Shown: positions 19,003 to 28,218 of the stretch, piece by piece
Layout: each line of letters begins with the position of its first letter
Position numbering within the stretch: position 1 is the first letter of the stretch
Assembly: GCF_963378085.1 (NCBI RefSeq)
Contig: NZ_OY726395.1
Span: 3,410,001 to 3,474,000, forward strand
Direction: 5' to 3'
Source: Mycolicibacterium sp. MU0050
GTDB taxonomy: Bacteria > Actinomycetota > Actinomycetes > Mycobacteriales > Mycobacteriaceae
Length of the DNA stretch: 64,000 nucleotides
Program-made: the position numbers and the translations under genes
Notes under the pieces: generated by a model
The model's input: the letters and a program-made list of their open reading frames with translations, nothing else
Databases searched by the model: none
Told to the model about the DNA's origin: nothing

Positions 19003-19764
19003 ATGAGTGCGACGACGACAGCCCGCAGGATGGCCGCGGCGGCCGCGGTGCTCGCCATGATCGGCGCAGGGTGCGGCTCCCCCGAGGAGCAAGGGGCGGA
19101 CACCGCCCGGAACCCGGCGCCGACCAGCGCCACGACGAGCGCCGATGCCGCGCCGCTCGCGGGATTCGTCGAACCCGTCGACGGCACCGAGGGAACGGTC
19201 ACCTACCAGGCCGAGCTACCGCAGTTGCGCGGCGGCGACGCCGAGGTGCGCGACCGATTCAACGCCGCGATGCGCGCAGCCCTCGACGACCACCTCAAAC
19301 CCGCCGACGACGACGCCCCAATGACCATTGCCCCCGGCGTGCTCCCCGAGGACGAGCGCAGCGCGGTCTCGCACATCGGCACCCGCGCGGTGGCCGGCGT
19401 GCTGGTGCTCAACATCTACGTGGACCGGGCGGCGCACCCCTTCAACACGGTGTCCACCACGGTGATCGACACCGCCACCGCCGCGCCAATCATGATCACC
19501 GATCTGTTCGCCGACGACGCCGCCGGGTTCAGCGCGCTCGTCGACGGCATCAACGCCGAGATCGCCGAGGACGAGAAGCTGGCCGGCCAATCCGCACCGG
19601 CGCCGGTCGCCGATCAACTCGCCGCCTGGGTTCCCGACGACGACGGGCTGGTCGTCTACATCTCGGTGGCCCATGTGCTCGGCGACTACTACCCGATCAC
19701 GGTGGATTGGGACGTCCTCGATCCCGTGCTGGCGCCGGGAATGCGGGAAATGTTGACGGCGTAG
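19003..19764 (+). CDS. Lipoprotein with DUF3298/RsiV-like domain
   Basis: A 253-residue exported lipoprotein. The lipobox is MIGAGC with the modified Cys at residue 24, followed by a Ser/Thr/Ala-rich linker. The mature part contains VTYQAELPQLRGGDAEVRDRFN and a C-terminal block (TVIDTATAAPIMITDLFADD, then DGLVVYISVAHVLGDYYPITV) typical of the DUF3298/DUF4163 fold. Function is unknown in mycobacteria. It is divergent from the FGE gene and convergent with the MFS gene. Confidence 0.75.
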   Translation: MSATTTARRMAAAAAVLAMIGAGCGSPEEQGADTARNPAPTSATTSADAAPLAGFVEPVDGTEGTVTYQAELPQLRGGDAEVRDRFNAAMRAALDDHLKPADDDAPMTIAPGVLPEDERSAVSHIGTRAVAGVLVLNIYVDRAAHPFNTVSTTVIDTATAAPIMITDLFADDAAGFSALVDGINAEIAEDEKLAGQSAPAPVADQLAAWVPDDDGLVVYISVAHVLGDYYPITVDWDVLDPVLAPGMREMLTA

Positions 19765-19780
19765 CGGCCCGGATCGCGTC

Positions 19781-21214
19781 CTAGTGCACCGGGGTGCCAC
19801 CCGCGGGAGAGGGCCGCGACGCGGTGAAGAACGCCCCGACCACGGCCACCGCGCCGATCGCGGCCGCGACCACGAACGCCGCATGCACGCCGGGCATGTC
19901 CGGAGCGCCGTCGGACACCGACGCCCGGGCCATGACCGTCACGAACAGGGCGGTCCCGGCGGCACCGGCGACCTGCTGCAGGGTGGTCAGGATGGCGCTG
20001 CCGTGCGAGTAGAGCCGGTCGGGCAGCACGCCCAGCGCGTCGGTCATCAGGGGCGTGAACATCATCGACAGGCCGAGCATCATGACGGTCTGCACCGCGA
20101 CGAGTTCCCACAGCGGCGTGCCCTGGGACATCGTCGCGTACCCGCACAGCGCCACGAACAGCAGGATCGATCCCGGCACCACGAGCACTCGCGCGCCGTG
20201 GCGGTCGTAGGCCCGCCCGACCAACGGTCCGGCCACCCCCATCAGCACCCCACCGGGCAGGCTCACCAGACCGGCCACCAACGCACTTCTGCCCAACACC
20301 TCCTGGACATAGAGCGGCACCATGATGATCGCGCCGAACAGACCCATGAAGCCGACGACCACCAGCCCCAGCGACACCGAGAACCGCCGGTAGGTGAACG
20401 GACGCAGATCCAGGAAGGCACGGTCGCGGCGCTGCAGTTGCAGCTGACGCGCGCCGAAAAGCAGCAGGGCCGCCGCGCCAACCGTCATCGGCACCCAGGC
20501 AGGCACCGCGGCCTGCCCGCCCCGGCTGCCCAGCTCGGAGAGCCCGAACACCAAGCCCGCGAAGGCGATCGCCGACAGCGGCACCGAGAGCGCGTCGATC
20601 GGCGTGGGCTCTTCCCGGTCATCGGCGACGCGCAGCCACAACAGGCCCGCGGTCAGCGCCAGCAGCGCGATGGGCAGCACGATCCAGAACATCCAGCGCC
20701 AGTTCAGGGAGCCGAGGATGAACCCGGACAGCGTCGGCCCCACCGCCGGCGCGACGGCGATCACGATCGAGATGGTGCCCATCGTCTGGCCGCGGCGTTC
20801 GGCCGGGATCAGCTTCATCACCGTCGTCATCAACAGCGGCACCATCACGGCGGTACCGCAAGCCTGGACAATTCGGCCCGCCAACAGGACCGCGAAGCCG
20901 GGGGCCAGCGCGGCGAGCAGCGTCCCGGCGCAGAAGAACCCCATCGACGTCATGAAGATGCCCCGGACCGGGAAGCGCTGCAACAGCGACCCGGACATCG
21001 GGATCACCACGGCCATGGTCAGCAGGAAGCCGCTGGTCAGCCACTGCCCGGTGCGCGCGGTGATGTCCAGATCCACGATCAGGACGGGCAGCGCGACGCT
21101 CATGATCGTCTCGTTGAGGATCATGACGAACGCCGAGAAGACCAGCAGCCCGATGATGACGGCTGGGCTCGGCGGGGCCTTCGGCGCCGCCGGCAGGTCT
21201 GCTCGGGTACTCAT
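19781..21214 (-). CDS. MFS multidrug transporter, DHA2/EmrB type
   Basis: A 477-residue major facilitator with about 14 predicted membrane segments. DHA2-type signatures are VSVALPVLIVDLDITARTGQWLTSGFLL in the first two helices, the loop following QRFPVRGIFM, and RGQTMGTISIVIAVAPAVGPTLSGFI in helix 5 (motif C). It probably exports drugs or lipophilic compounds by proton antiport. Its start lies in a 341 bp divergent gap shared with a small secreted protein, and no regulator gene is adjacent. Confidence 0.88.
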   Translation of the reverse strand: MSTRADLPAAPKAPPSPAVIIGLLVFSAFVMILNETIMSVALPVLIVDLDITARTGQWLTSGFLLTMAVVIPMSGSLLQRFPVRGIFMTSMGFFCAGTLLAALAPGFAVLLAGRIVQACGTAVMVPLLMTTVMKLIPAERRGQTMGTISIVIAVAPAVGPTLSGFILGSLNWRWMFWIVLPIALLALTAGLLWLRVADDREEPTPIDALSVPLSAIAFAGLVFGLSELGSRGGQAAVPAWVPMTVGAAALLLFGARQLQLQRRDRAFLDLRPFTYRRFSVSLGLVVVGFMGLFGAIIMVPLYVQEVLGRSALVAGLVSLPGGVLMGVAGPLVGRAYDRHGARVLVVPGSILLFVALCGYATMSQGTPLWELVAVQTVMMLGLSMMFTPLMTDALGVLPDRLYSHGSAILTTLQQVAGAAGTALFVTVMARASVSDGAPDMPGVHAAFVVAAAIGAVAVVGAFFTASRPSPAGGTPVH

Positions 21215-21555
21215 CGGTCACTCCACTGAATCGCGGCGCTTAGTTAGCGCGGCTATACAGAGTAGGCGGGTGCGGTGGGATGAGCGAATTGATTATCCGG
21301 CGCGGGCGGCGAGGTCGAGGCCCGGCCCCGAACCGACACCGGTCGGCACCGACCGGGGCGCGGTGATCGCGGAATCGCGGTCCATCGACACCGGCTCTCT
21401 TTGCCGCCGAATCGAGTCGCCGAGGAGTACTGGGCGTCCCGGAGCCGGCTGTTGCCGTTGAGCCGCAGGGAATCCGGCCGACGTAGGCGACGCCTCCGAT
21501 TGCTCAGCCTGCCTGCTACTCTGCCTAAGTTAACCACGATTCAGGAGGTCAACGG
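21215..21555. other. 341 bp divergent intergenic region
   Basis: It separates the MFS gene (minus) from the small secreted protein (plus). I see a good ribosome binding site at its right end (aggagg before 21556) but no coding potential, strong dyad or RNA structure. Confidence 0.6.
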
Positions 21556-21963
21556 ATGCGTGCAGTTCCGCTCGCCTTGGTTGCGGCCGGCGCCCTCGCG
21601 GCAGGTTTGGTCCTGACCGAGCCGTCGGTGGCGTGGGCGCGTGGTGAACAAACCGGCTCGTGCGACCTGCGGCTGGTTGCCGCCGGCCAACGACCATCCC
21701 ATTCGCTGGACTGTGATTGGACCGCATCCGGCAGCCAGACCTGGCTGACCATCGACAACGACAGCGACACCGACGCCCACTGCGTCGCCGAGGCCACGTT
21801 CGAGATCCTGTGGGACGACGCGCAGGCGCAGGTTCTGCAGGGCAACACAGCAACGCTGGTGCTCAAACGGGATCCAGGCGAATCCGACTGGTACGAGTTC
21901 ACCTGCACCAGTACGGACGGCGGCGCCAAGGGCTCCAGTTCGTTTCACGTCTGGGCCGACTGA
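21556..21963 (+). CDS. Small secreted protein of unknown function
   Basis: A 135-residue exported protein: signal peptide at residues 1-29 (LALVAAGALAAGLVL, then AWARG) and a mature part of about 105 residues with four cysteines (CDLRLVAAG, LDCDW, HCVAEATF, FTCTSTDG), probably two disulfides in a beta-rich domain. An AGGAGG lies 7 bp before the ATG. I do not recognise the family. Confidence 0.78.
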   Translation: MRAVPLALVAAGALAAGLVLTEPSVAWARGEQTGSCDLRLVAAGQRPSHSLDCDWTASGSQTWLTIDNDSDTDAHCVAEATFEILWDDAQAQVLQGNTATLVLKRDPGESDWYEFTCTSTDGGAKGSSSFHVWAD

Positions 21964-22240
21964 CAACTAGTTCTTCGACTGCATTTCTCCGGCTGCCGAC
22001 CCAGGGGTGCCGAGCCACAACTCGCTCAGTTGCGAGCGTGCCGCGAGGGCACGCCAGTGAGCCGCGTGTCGTCCGCAGCACTTCTGGGCCTCGCGGCCCG
22101 ACAACCACTGTCGACTTTTCACCGCCGCGAACCCGGGATTTCCCAATATAGGTAGATGCTCCGTCCGACTAGATGCTGTACCGTCTGTTCAGTAGACACA
22201 CCGTCCAGCGAAATTTTCGGACCGCGAGGAGCTCGACGAG

Positions 22241-24067
22241 ATGCCACAGACGGCCACTGACCTGGGGCCCAAGCCGGCGGAGTATGACCCCGAATGGGTG
22301 CGCGCGAAGTACGCGATCGAACGCGACAAGCGCCTGCGGCCCGACGCGGTGAACCAGTTCGTCGAGGTCACCGCCGACTTTTCGCACTACGCCGATGACC
22401 CGTGGACCGAACGCGTCGAGCGCGACCCGGTGCACGACCACGTCCAGGTCGCCATCATCGGCGCCGGCCTGGGCAGCATCCTGGCCGCCGCGCGCCTGCA
22501 GGAAGCCGGCATCGACGACATCCGGATGATCGACACCGCCGGCGACTTCGGCGGCACCTGGTACTGGAACCGCTACCCCGGCGTGCAATGCGACGTCGAG
22601 TCCTACATCTACCTGCCGCTGCTCGAAGAGCTCAACTACATCCCCAGCGAGCGCTACGCCCACGGCCCGGAGATCCGCGAGCACCTGCAGAACTGCGCAA
22701 AGCACTACGGGTTGTACGAGAACGCGCTGCTGCAGACCACCGTGACCGGCATGCAGTGGGACGAGCAGGCCAAGCACTGGCAGATCAGCACCGACCGCGG
22801 CGACCGCTTCACCGCCACCATGGTCGCGGTGTCGCCGGGCTCGCTGACCCGCCCGAAACTGCCCGGAATCCCGGGCATCAACGAGTTCCGCGGCCACACC
22901 TTCCACACCAGTCGCTGGGATTTCACCTACACCGGCGGCGACGAGTCCGGCGGGCTGACCGAGCTGGCCGGCAAGCGCGTCGGCGTCATTGGCACGGGAT
23001 CGACGGGGCTGCAATGCATTCCGCACCTGGCCGAGCACGCCGAGCATCTGTACGTGTTCCAGCGGACGCCGAGCACCGTCTCCGAGCGGGGCAACCGGCC
23101 CACCGACCCGCAGTGGGCGGCGAGCCTCAAGCCCGGTTGGCAGCGCCAGCGGATGGAGAACTTCACCCGCGTCACCTGCGGCGTGGAGATGGAACTCGAC
23201 CTCACCGACGACGGCTGGACCCAGAAGGCACTCGCCCTCTCCGAATCCGCGGTGGCCCGCGAGACGGCGCGCCTGGGCCGGGAGATGACGGTCGAGGAGA
23301 TCACCGAGTTCCTGTTCCGCGCCGACTGGGACGCCATGGAACGGCTGCGCGCACGCATCGACGCGACCGTGAAGGACCCAAAAACCGCTGAGGCCCTGAA
23401 GCCTTGGTACCGACTCAACTGCAAGCGCCCGGGTTACCACGATCAGTACCTGGACACCTTCAACCGACCCAACGTCACCCTGGTCGACACCGACGGCCGC
23501 GGCGTCGAACGGTTCACCGAGACCGCGGTGGTGGTCGACGGCATCGAATACGAACTCGACGCGCTGGTGTTCGCCACCGGGTTCGAGGTGGGCACCGAGT
23601 TCACCCGTCGACTCGGCTTCGAGATCGTCGGCCGCGACGGCCTGGCGCTGTCGCAGAAGTGGGCCAACGGCATGCGGACGTTGCACGGGCTGCAGACCCA
23701 CGGTTTCCCGAACTGCTTCTTCCTGGGTTACACCCAATCCGGGGTGTCCCCCAACTACACCCACACCGCCGAGGAGCGGGCCCACCACTTCGCCTATCTG
23801 GTACGCACTTTCGTCGAGCGCGGCGCCTCCACCATGGAGGCCACCAAGGCCGCCGAGGAACAGTGGCTGGCGGAAATGGAGGCGTCCTCGGAGAAGCCCA
23901 AGGCCTTCTACGCCGAGTGCACGCCGAGCTACCTCAGTTCCGAGGGCGACAAGGAGAATCCACACGGCATGTTGTCGACCAACTTCGGCGGCAAGCCCGT
24001 CGAGTTCTTCGACATGCTGGCCCGCTGGCGCGCCAGCGGGCAGTTGGAGGGGGTGACCCTTGCGTGA
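22241..24067 (+). CDS. Baeyer-Villiger flavin monooxygenase
   Basis: A 608-residue NADPH/FAD monooxygenase of the cyclohexanone/phenylacetone monooxygenase type, which inserts oxygen next to a ketone. The FAD motif is IIGAGLGS (residues 72-79), the BVMO fingerprint FxGxxxHxxxWD is F216 to D227, and the NADPH motif is GVIGTGSTGLQ near residue 250. It carries an N-terminal extension of about 65 residues. It is coupled to a TetR gene (GTGA overlap) and followed by an LLM monooxygenase, so the three probably form one operon for a cyclic or long-chain ketone. Confidence 0.9.
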   Translation: MPQTATDLGPKPAEYDPEWVRAKYAIERDKRLRPDAVNQFVEVTADFSHYADDPWTERVERDPVHDHVQVAIIGAGLGSILAAARLQEAGIDDIRMIDTAGDFGGTWYWNRYPGVQCDVESYIYLPLLEELNYIPSERYAHGPEIREHLQNCAKHYGLYENALLQTTVTGMQWDEQAKHWQISTDRGDRFTATMVAVSPGSLTRPKLPGIPGINEFRGHTFHTSRWDFTYTGGDESGGLTELAGKRVGVIGTGSTGLQCIPHLAEHAEHLYVFQRTPSTVSERGNRPTDPQWAASLKPGWQRQRMENFTRVTCGVEMELDLTDDGWTQKALALSESAVARETARLGREMTVEEITEFLFRADWDAMERLRARIDATVKDPKTAEALKPWYRLNCKRPGYHDQYLDTFNRPNVTLVDTDGRGVERFTETAVVVDGIEYELDALVFATGFEVGTEFTRRLGFEIVGRDGLALSQKWANGMRTLHGLQTHGFPNCFFLGYTQSGVSPNYTHTAEERAHHFAYLVRTFVERGASTMEATKAAEEQWLAEMEASSEKPKAFYAECTPSYLSSEGDKENPHGMLSTNFGGKPVEFFDMLARWRASGQLEGVTLA

Positions 24068-24678
24068 CCGACACCACTGAGGTCACCGAAAAGGCCGCTG
24101 CCGCACCGAAGCTGACGATGCGTGACCGGCACCGCCTGATGACCCGAGAACACATCCAGGACGCGGCGCTCGAAGCGTTCGCCGAGCGCGGGTATGTCGC
24201 GGTGACCATCGACGACATCGTCCGGCGCGCCGGCATCGGACGAGCCACGTTCTACCTGCATTTCGACAGCAAGGCCGCGGTGCTGCGCGAACTGCGCAAC
24301 ACCCGGATGACGGTGTGGTCCCAGGAGGACGCCCCGCGCGGCGGCAAGTCCGGTCGCCCGTCGATCCGGTCCTTCTTCGAGAAGGTGGTGGACTTCTACA
24401 CCTCGGCACCGGAGCTGTACACCGCGCTGCACCAGGCGCGCGCGGCCGATCCAGAGTTCGCGAAGGCGCACCGGGCCACCATGGAGGCCGACCTGCGGGA
24501 GTGGGTGCGCTCCGACGCCATGCCGGGGGCCACCGAGGCGCAGCTGCGGCTGGCCATCGCGATGATGTACACCATGGTCGATTCCTTCATGCACCTGTGG
24601 CTGGTCGACGGCTGGCCGCTGGACCGCGAGGCCGCCATCGAGGCGATGACCGACGCCCTGCACGCCACCATGCGCTGA
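24064..24678 (+). CDS. TetR family transcriptional regulator
   Basis: A 204-residue TetR protein with its HTH at about residues 18-62 (AALEAFAERGYVAVTIDDIVRRAGIGRATFYLHF). I chose the GTG start at 24064 because it overlaps the monooxygenase stop (GTGA) and homology begins there. Being inside the operon suggests it regulates the operon promoter upstream of 22241; the ligand is probably the ketone substrate or product, which is inference. Confidence 0.87.
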   Translation: MTDTTEVTEKAAAAPKLTMRDRHRLMTREHIQDAALEAFAERGYVAVTIDDIVRRAGIGRATFYLHFDSKAAVLRELRNTRMTVWSQEDAPRGGKSGRPSIRSFFEKVVDFYTSAPELYTALHQARAADPEFAKAHRATMEADLREWVRSDAMPGATEAQLRLAIAMMYTMVDSFMHLWLVDGWPLDREAAIEAMTDALHATMR

Positions 24679-24707
24679 ATTCCCCGAGAACCCTTGATAG
24701 GAGCACG

Positions 24708-26006
24708 ATGTCGGAACAACGTTATCTGCATCTGAACCTGGTGGCCAACGACATCAACCTGCACCAGGGGGCCTACGGCTACGAGCAGGCGCACGGGATC
24801 GCCGCGCGCACCACCTTCGAGCGCCTGCTCGAGTACGGTCGCTTCGGCGACGAGGGGATGTTCACCGCGCTGTTCGTCGGGGACATCCCGGGCCTGCAGG
24901 GATCGCCGGCCTTCGACGGCGGCCCCGCCGAGCCCATCACCGCACTGACCGCAATCTCCCAGCACACCAAGCACGTTGGGCTCATCGCGACCGCGTCGAC
25001 GACCTTCTACGACCCCTACAACCTGGCCCGCCTGCTGGCCTCCCTCGACCAGGCCTCCGACGGCCGCGCCGGCTACAACGCCGTCACCTCGGTGATCGAC
25101 GACTTCGCGCTGAACTACAACCTGGTGCGGCATCTGGACCGCGAGGAGCGCTATGCGCGGGCCGACGAGTTCCTGCAGGTGCTGCGCGGACTGTGGGACA
25201 ACCGCGAACTACGTCGCGGCCCCGACGGCCTGACCCGGTTCTATGCGACGCCGATCAACCACCGCGGCAACCTGTTTCAGGTGACCGGCCCGCTCAACGT
25301 CGCGCCCAGCCGGCAGGGCCGGCCGCTGATCGCCCAGGCCGGCGGGTCGGGGGCGGGCATCCGCGTGGCCGCCAAGCACGCCGAGATGGTGTTCACCAAC
25401 TCCTCGACCCGCGACACCGCCGCCGTCTACCGCGAGACCCTGGACAAGGCGCTCGCCGAGCAGGGCCGCAGCCCCGGCTCGGTGCCGGCCATTCCGGGAC
25501 TCATCCCCTACCTCGGCCGCACCGCCAAGGAGGCCGAGGAGAAGCTGCACGAGTTGGACAGCCACGTCGACTGGGCGCCCATCGCCCCCTTCGCGCTGGG
25601 CCAGTTCGGCATCGAGATCCCGACCGGCGACATCAACGAACCGTTCCCCGTCGACCTGCTGCCCCGCCCCGAGGACGTCGAGAAGACCATCAAGAGCACG
25701 TTCGGCAACTACGTGGGGCTCTACAACTGGATCCAGGAACGGCCCGGGGTCACCGTCCGCGACGTCGTCGCGCAGGCGGTGGGCCGCGGCGGCGCCACGC
25801 ACCGCAAGTTCGTCGGCTCCTACGACGACCTGGTCGACGACTTCGCGGCCTGGCACTCCGACGGCAACGTCGGCGGGTTCAACCTGATGTTCTCCGCCGG
25901 CGCGCAGTCCATCCGGGAGTTCATCGACGAGGTGGTCCCCCGGCTCATCGACCGCGGGATCTACCGGGGCACCCCGCACGACCGGCCGCTGCGCGAAAGG
26001 TTCTGA
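24708..26006 (+). CDS. LLM-class FMN-dependent monooxygenase (NtaA/SnaA/DszA type)
   Basis: A 432-residue bacterial luciferase-like monooxygenase of the nitrilotriacetate/dibenzothiophene-sulfone type, longer than the F420 LLMs. Blocks include HLNLVANDINLHQGAY at the N-terminus, STTFYDPYNLARLLASLDQASDGRAGYNAVTS, RPLIAQAGGSGAGIRVAAKHAEMVF and FNLMFSAGAQSIREFIDEVVPRL. It uses FMNH2 from a separate reductase, which is not seen here. It follows the TetR gene by 29 bp with the site ataGGAGcacg before ATG, in the same operon as the Baeyer-Villiger enzyme. Confidence 0.88.
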   Translation: MSEQRYLHLNLVANDINLHQGAYGYEQAHGIAARTTFERLLEYGRFGDEGMFTALFVGDIPGLQGSPAFDGGPAEPITALTAISQHTKHVGLIATASTTFYDPYNLARLLASLDQASDGRAGYNAVTSVIDDFALNYNLVRHLDREERYARADEFLQVLRGLWDNRELRRGPDGLTRFYATPINHRGNLFQVTGPLNVAPSRQGRPLIAQAGGSGAGIRVAAKHAEMVFTNSSTRDTAAVYRETLDKALAEQGRSPGSVPAIPGLIPYLGRTAKEAEEKLHELDSHVDWAPIAPFALGQFGIEIPTGDINEPFPVDLLPRPEDVEKTIKSTFGNYVGLYNWIQERPGVTVRDVVAQAVGRGGATHRKFVGSYDDLVDDFAAWHSDGNVGGFNLMFSAGAQSIREFIDEVVPRLIDRGIYRGTPHDRPLRERF

Positions 26007-26064
26007 TCTGGCGAACAGAGTCGCTTCGGATCGGCAGAGGACTTCCCCCAGGTAGACTCCCGGA

Positions 26065-26880
26065 ATGTTTGTCCGGCGGGCGGCGCGTCGTTGGGCCCAG
26101 TTGGGCGCATCGGCCCTGGTCCTCACTGCAATCCCGCTGACCGCTCCCGTGGCCCCGTCGGCCGCCGCCGACGACTGCCCGATCGCCGAGGTGGTGTTCG
26201 CTCGCGGCACCGACGAACCCGCGGGCATGGGCCGCGTCGGTGATGCCATGGTCAACTCGCTTCGGCGCCAGACCGGCGGCTTGCCCATCCGGGCGTACCC
26301 AGTCGATTACAAGGCCACCATCACCCAGCGGCACAGCGGCGCGGGCGCCAAGGACGCCATCGACCGCATCAAATCGACCGCGGACTCCTGCCCCGACACC
26401 AAGATCGTGTTGGGCGGCTATTCGCAGGGCGCGAGTGTGGTCAACATCGTGGCCGGTTTCGACGGTGTCAATTGGGGCGATCCGCTGCCGCGTAAGTACA
26501 TGGACCATGTTGCGGCGGTCGCGACGTTCGGCAACGTCGCGGGCCGCACCGGCGGGGCAACACCGACCCAGGATTCACCGCTGGCCGCCAAGGCGGTCGA
26601 CTTGTGCCACCCCAGCGACCCGATCTGTCACGACGGCCCGGGCAACTCCTGGAGCGGGCACACCGAGGGGTACATCCCGGTGTACACCGATCGGGCGGCA
26701 GCATTCATCGCGGCTGCTCTGCTGACCCATGGAACGCCCCGGTACGGTTCGCAACCGTCCTATGCCCCACAGCCCGAATACGGTCGAGGGCCCGGGCCGC
26801 GGCAGCCCAGAACCGTCAGCCCAACGCCCCCCGGGCCGACTCCGACGGCGCCTGATCCCTATTACGGCGGCTTCATCTAG
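26065..26880 (+). CDS. Secreted cutinase-family esterase (CULP type)
   Basis: A 271-residue exported serine esterase: signal peptide about residues 1-35, then a cutinase domain with nucleophile S120 in GGYSQGAS, Asp at 185 in CHPSDPIC and His at 199 in WSGHTEGY. Cysteines at the conserved positions can form the two disulfides. A Pro/Gly/Tyr-rich C-terminal tail of about 50 residues is disordered-looking. Family members hydrolyse medium-chain esters, triglycerides or phospholipids at the cell surface. Confidence 0.9.
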   Translation: MFVRRAARRWAQLGASALVLTAIPLTAPVAPSAAADDCPIAEVVFARGTDEPAGMGRVGDAMVNSLRRQTGGLPIRAYPVDYKATITQRHSGAGAKDAIDRIKSTADSCPDTKIVLGGYSQGASVVNIVAGFDGVNWGDPLPRKYMDHVAAVATFGNVAGRTGGATPTQDSPLAAKAVDLCHPSDPICHDGPGNSWSGHTEGYIPVYTDRAAAFIAAALLTHGTPRYGSQPSYAPQPEYGRGPGPRQPRTVSPTPPGPTPTAPDPYYGGFI

Positions 26881-26921
26881 CACCTGCTCGCGACCGCTGG
26901 CCCCCGGCGTTGGAAAAAGAC

Positions 26922-26934
26922 CGGTTTCAAACCG
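26922..26934. promoter_or_regulatory. Perfect 13 bp dyad upstream of a mini zinc-ribbon gene
   Basis: CGGTTT-C-AAACCG is a perfect inverted repeat, 70 bp before the small ORF at 27005 and 41 bp after the cutinase stop. It could be an operator; no regulator is adjacent. Confidence 0.35.
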
Positions 26935-26963
26935 ATCCCGAGCGGGGTAAAGGGCAGGCGACG

Positions 26964-26982
26964 CGGCGCCACGGGGGCGCCG
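26964..26982 (+). terminator. GC-rich hairpin after the cutinase gene
   Basis: Arms CGGCGCC and GGCGCCG enclose ACGGG. It may terminate the cutinase transcript, or form a 5' hairpin just ahead of the small ORF at 27005. There is no T-run. Confidence 0.4.
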
Positions 26983-27004
26983 CAGAGCATAGAGGGCGGT
27001 GCCA

Positions 27005-27106
27005 ATGATTCCGTTTATTTGCCCGAGTTGCGGCCAGTTCGACATCGACTCCCCCGAGTGCTCGTCTTGCACTCACAGTGACCACCTGGCTGTCGACGCA
27101 GCCTGA
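27005..27106 (+). CDS. 33-residue zinc-ribbon-like microprotein
   Basis: ATG to TGA gives 33 residues containing two CxxC knuckles: CPSC at residues 6-9 and CSSC at residues 19-22, separated by nine residues, with His residues at 24 and 27. This is the minimal arrangement of a zinc ribbon. A GAGGG lies about 9 bp before the ATG and a very strong hairpin follows the stop, so the unit looks like a genuine short gene. I do not recognise a named family; function is unknown. Confidence 0.6.
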   Translation: MIPFICPSCGQFDIDSPECSSCTHSDHLAVDAA

Positions 27107-27107
27107 C

Positions 27108-27167
27108 CTCGACCCCTCGGGTGGGCTTCCGCGCGACGCCGGCGCGGAACCCGCCCAAGGGGTCGAG
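27108..27167. terminator. Long bidirectional hairpin terminator
   Basis: An inverted repeat of about 26 bp per arm (left arm starting CTCGACCCCT, right arm ending AGGGGTCGAG) with a 7 bp loop lies between the small plus-strand ORF and the end of the minus-strand AveC-like gene. It can terminate both convergent transcripts. Confidence 0.8.
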
Positions 27168-27190
27168 TGTTGCGTCCCACAGTAGCTGTT

Positions 27191-28195
27191 TCAGTACCCG
27201 GGCAACAGGTAGGTGGGCAGGTCGGCGTAGGAATCCCCGATCAGGCCGAACCAGTTGAACGGCAGGTGGTACAGGAACACCAGGGTCAGGAAGCAGAACC
27301 CGAGGACCGCGAAGTTGCGGACATGCGGTTGCAGCTTGGGCCGCCACAGGTGCGCCCCGACCTCGATCGGCGATTCCCCGATGGGCCGCTCTTCGGCTTC
27401 GAGCCGCGCCCAGGTGAACACGCAGCCCACGCAGGCCACCAGGAACGCTTCGTAGAGCGGGAACTGATGCACCTCACCTGCCCACAGTGTCAGCGGCTCA
27501 TAGGTTTTGGCGTACGCGTAGGCGTGCGTGGTCCGGATGATGATGTTCTCCAGGACGAAGTCGAAGGTGAACTCGAAGGCGAAGATGAACACGAACAGCC
27601 GGAACTTGGTGATGTTCGGCCAGCGCCGCCGGACGCGCTTGGCTTCGTGGCAGGCCACGATGGCCACGCCGGCAGCGAAGTACACGTACATCGGCGGTCC
27701 CCAGGTCAGGGACTCGGCGTAGCGGGTGGGCGCATCCTCGCTGTGGAAGGGCAGGAACTGCACCCAGACGCCGCGGTTGACGTTCGCGCTGTTCCACGCG
27801 AACAGGTACTCCTTGATGTTGAGGAACCCGTCGGCGACGAAGCAGATGAGGCCGCCGATGACGAATTTGCCGTCGAGACTGAGCTTTCCGGTGGTCCGCA
27901 GCGGTTTGACCACGCAGTACCAGATGAAGGCCGCCAGCACCGCCAGGCTGATCGCCTCGAAGATGCGCAGGGCGATCAGCCGCCAGTCCTCCATGACGTC
28001 CGGCCCGATGTGCGGCGCCGGTTGGAAGTACTCCCCTGAGGTCACCCACCGTGCGACGACGATGACGGCCAGGATGAACCACAGCACCCCGACCAGGGCC
28101 AGGAATGTCGCCGGTCCTTGCCGACCAAGGCGCGGTAGCGCGGGCGGTTGGGCCGACCCTTCTGTGGCCGGCTTTGGTTGTCGCGTTTGTGTCAT
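27191..28195 (-). CDS. AveC-family spirocyclase-like membrane protein
   Basis: A 334-residue multi-pass membrane protein similar to AveC, the avermectin spiroketal cyclase/dehydratase. Hydrophobic segments are at about residues 30-55, 85-105, 120-140, 175-195, 215-235, 255-275 and 305-325. Conserved polar blocks include FNWFGLIGDSYADLPTYLLPGY at the C-terminus and GGLICFVADGFLNIKEYLFAWN. Mycobacterial members have no proven substrate, so cyclase function is only inferred. The ATG at 28195 follows GGAGGAGCC. It is divergent from a TetR gene. Confidence 0.78.
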   Translation of the reverse strand: MTQTRQPKPATEGSAQPPALPRLGRQGPATFLALVGVLWFILAVIVVARWVTSGEYFQPAPHIGPDVMEDWRLIALRIFEAISLAVLAAFIWYCVVKPLRTTGKLSLDGKFVIGGLICFVADGFLNIKEYLFAWNSANVNRGVWVQFLPFHSEDAPTRYAESLTWGPPMYVYFAAGVAIVACHEAKRVRRRWPNITKFRLFVFIFAFEFTFDFVLENIIIRTTHAYAYAKTYEPLTLWAGEVHQFPLYEAFLVACVGCVFTWARLEAEERPIGESPIEVGAHLWRPKLQPHVRNFAVLGFCFLTLVFLYHLPFNWFGLIGDSYADLPTYLLPGY

Positions 28196-28218
28196 GGCTC
28201 CTCCGGGTGACAAATTGA

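Noticed and set aside
22021..22054. Two adjacent hairpins (CTCGC-TCAGTT-GCGAG and GCGTGCC-GCGAG-GGCACGC) as a terminator for the small secreted protein
   Set aside because: Short stems, partly overlapping, no T-run and about 60 bp past the stop; possible but not strong enough to list.
22169..23965. 598-residue minus-strand open frame over the Baeyer-Villiger gene
   Set aside because: Antisense shadow; low-complexity Gly/Val/His-rich translation without family signatures.
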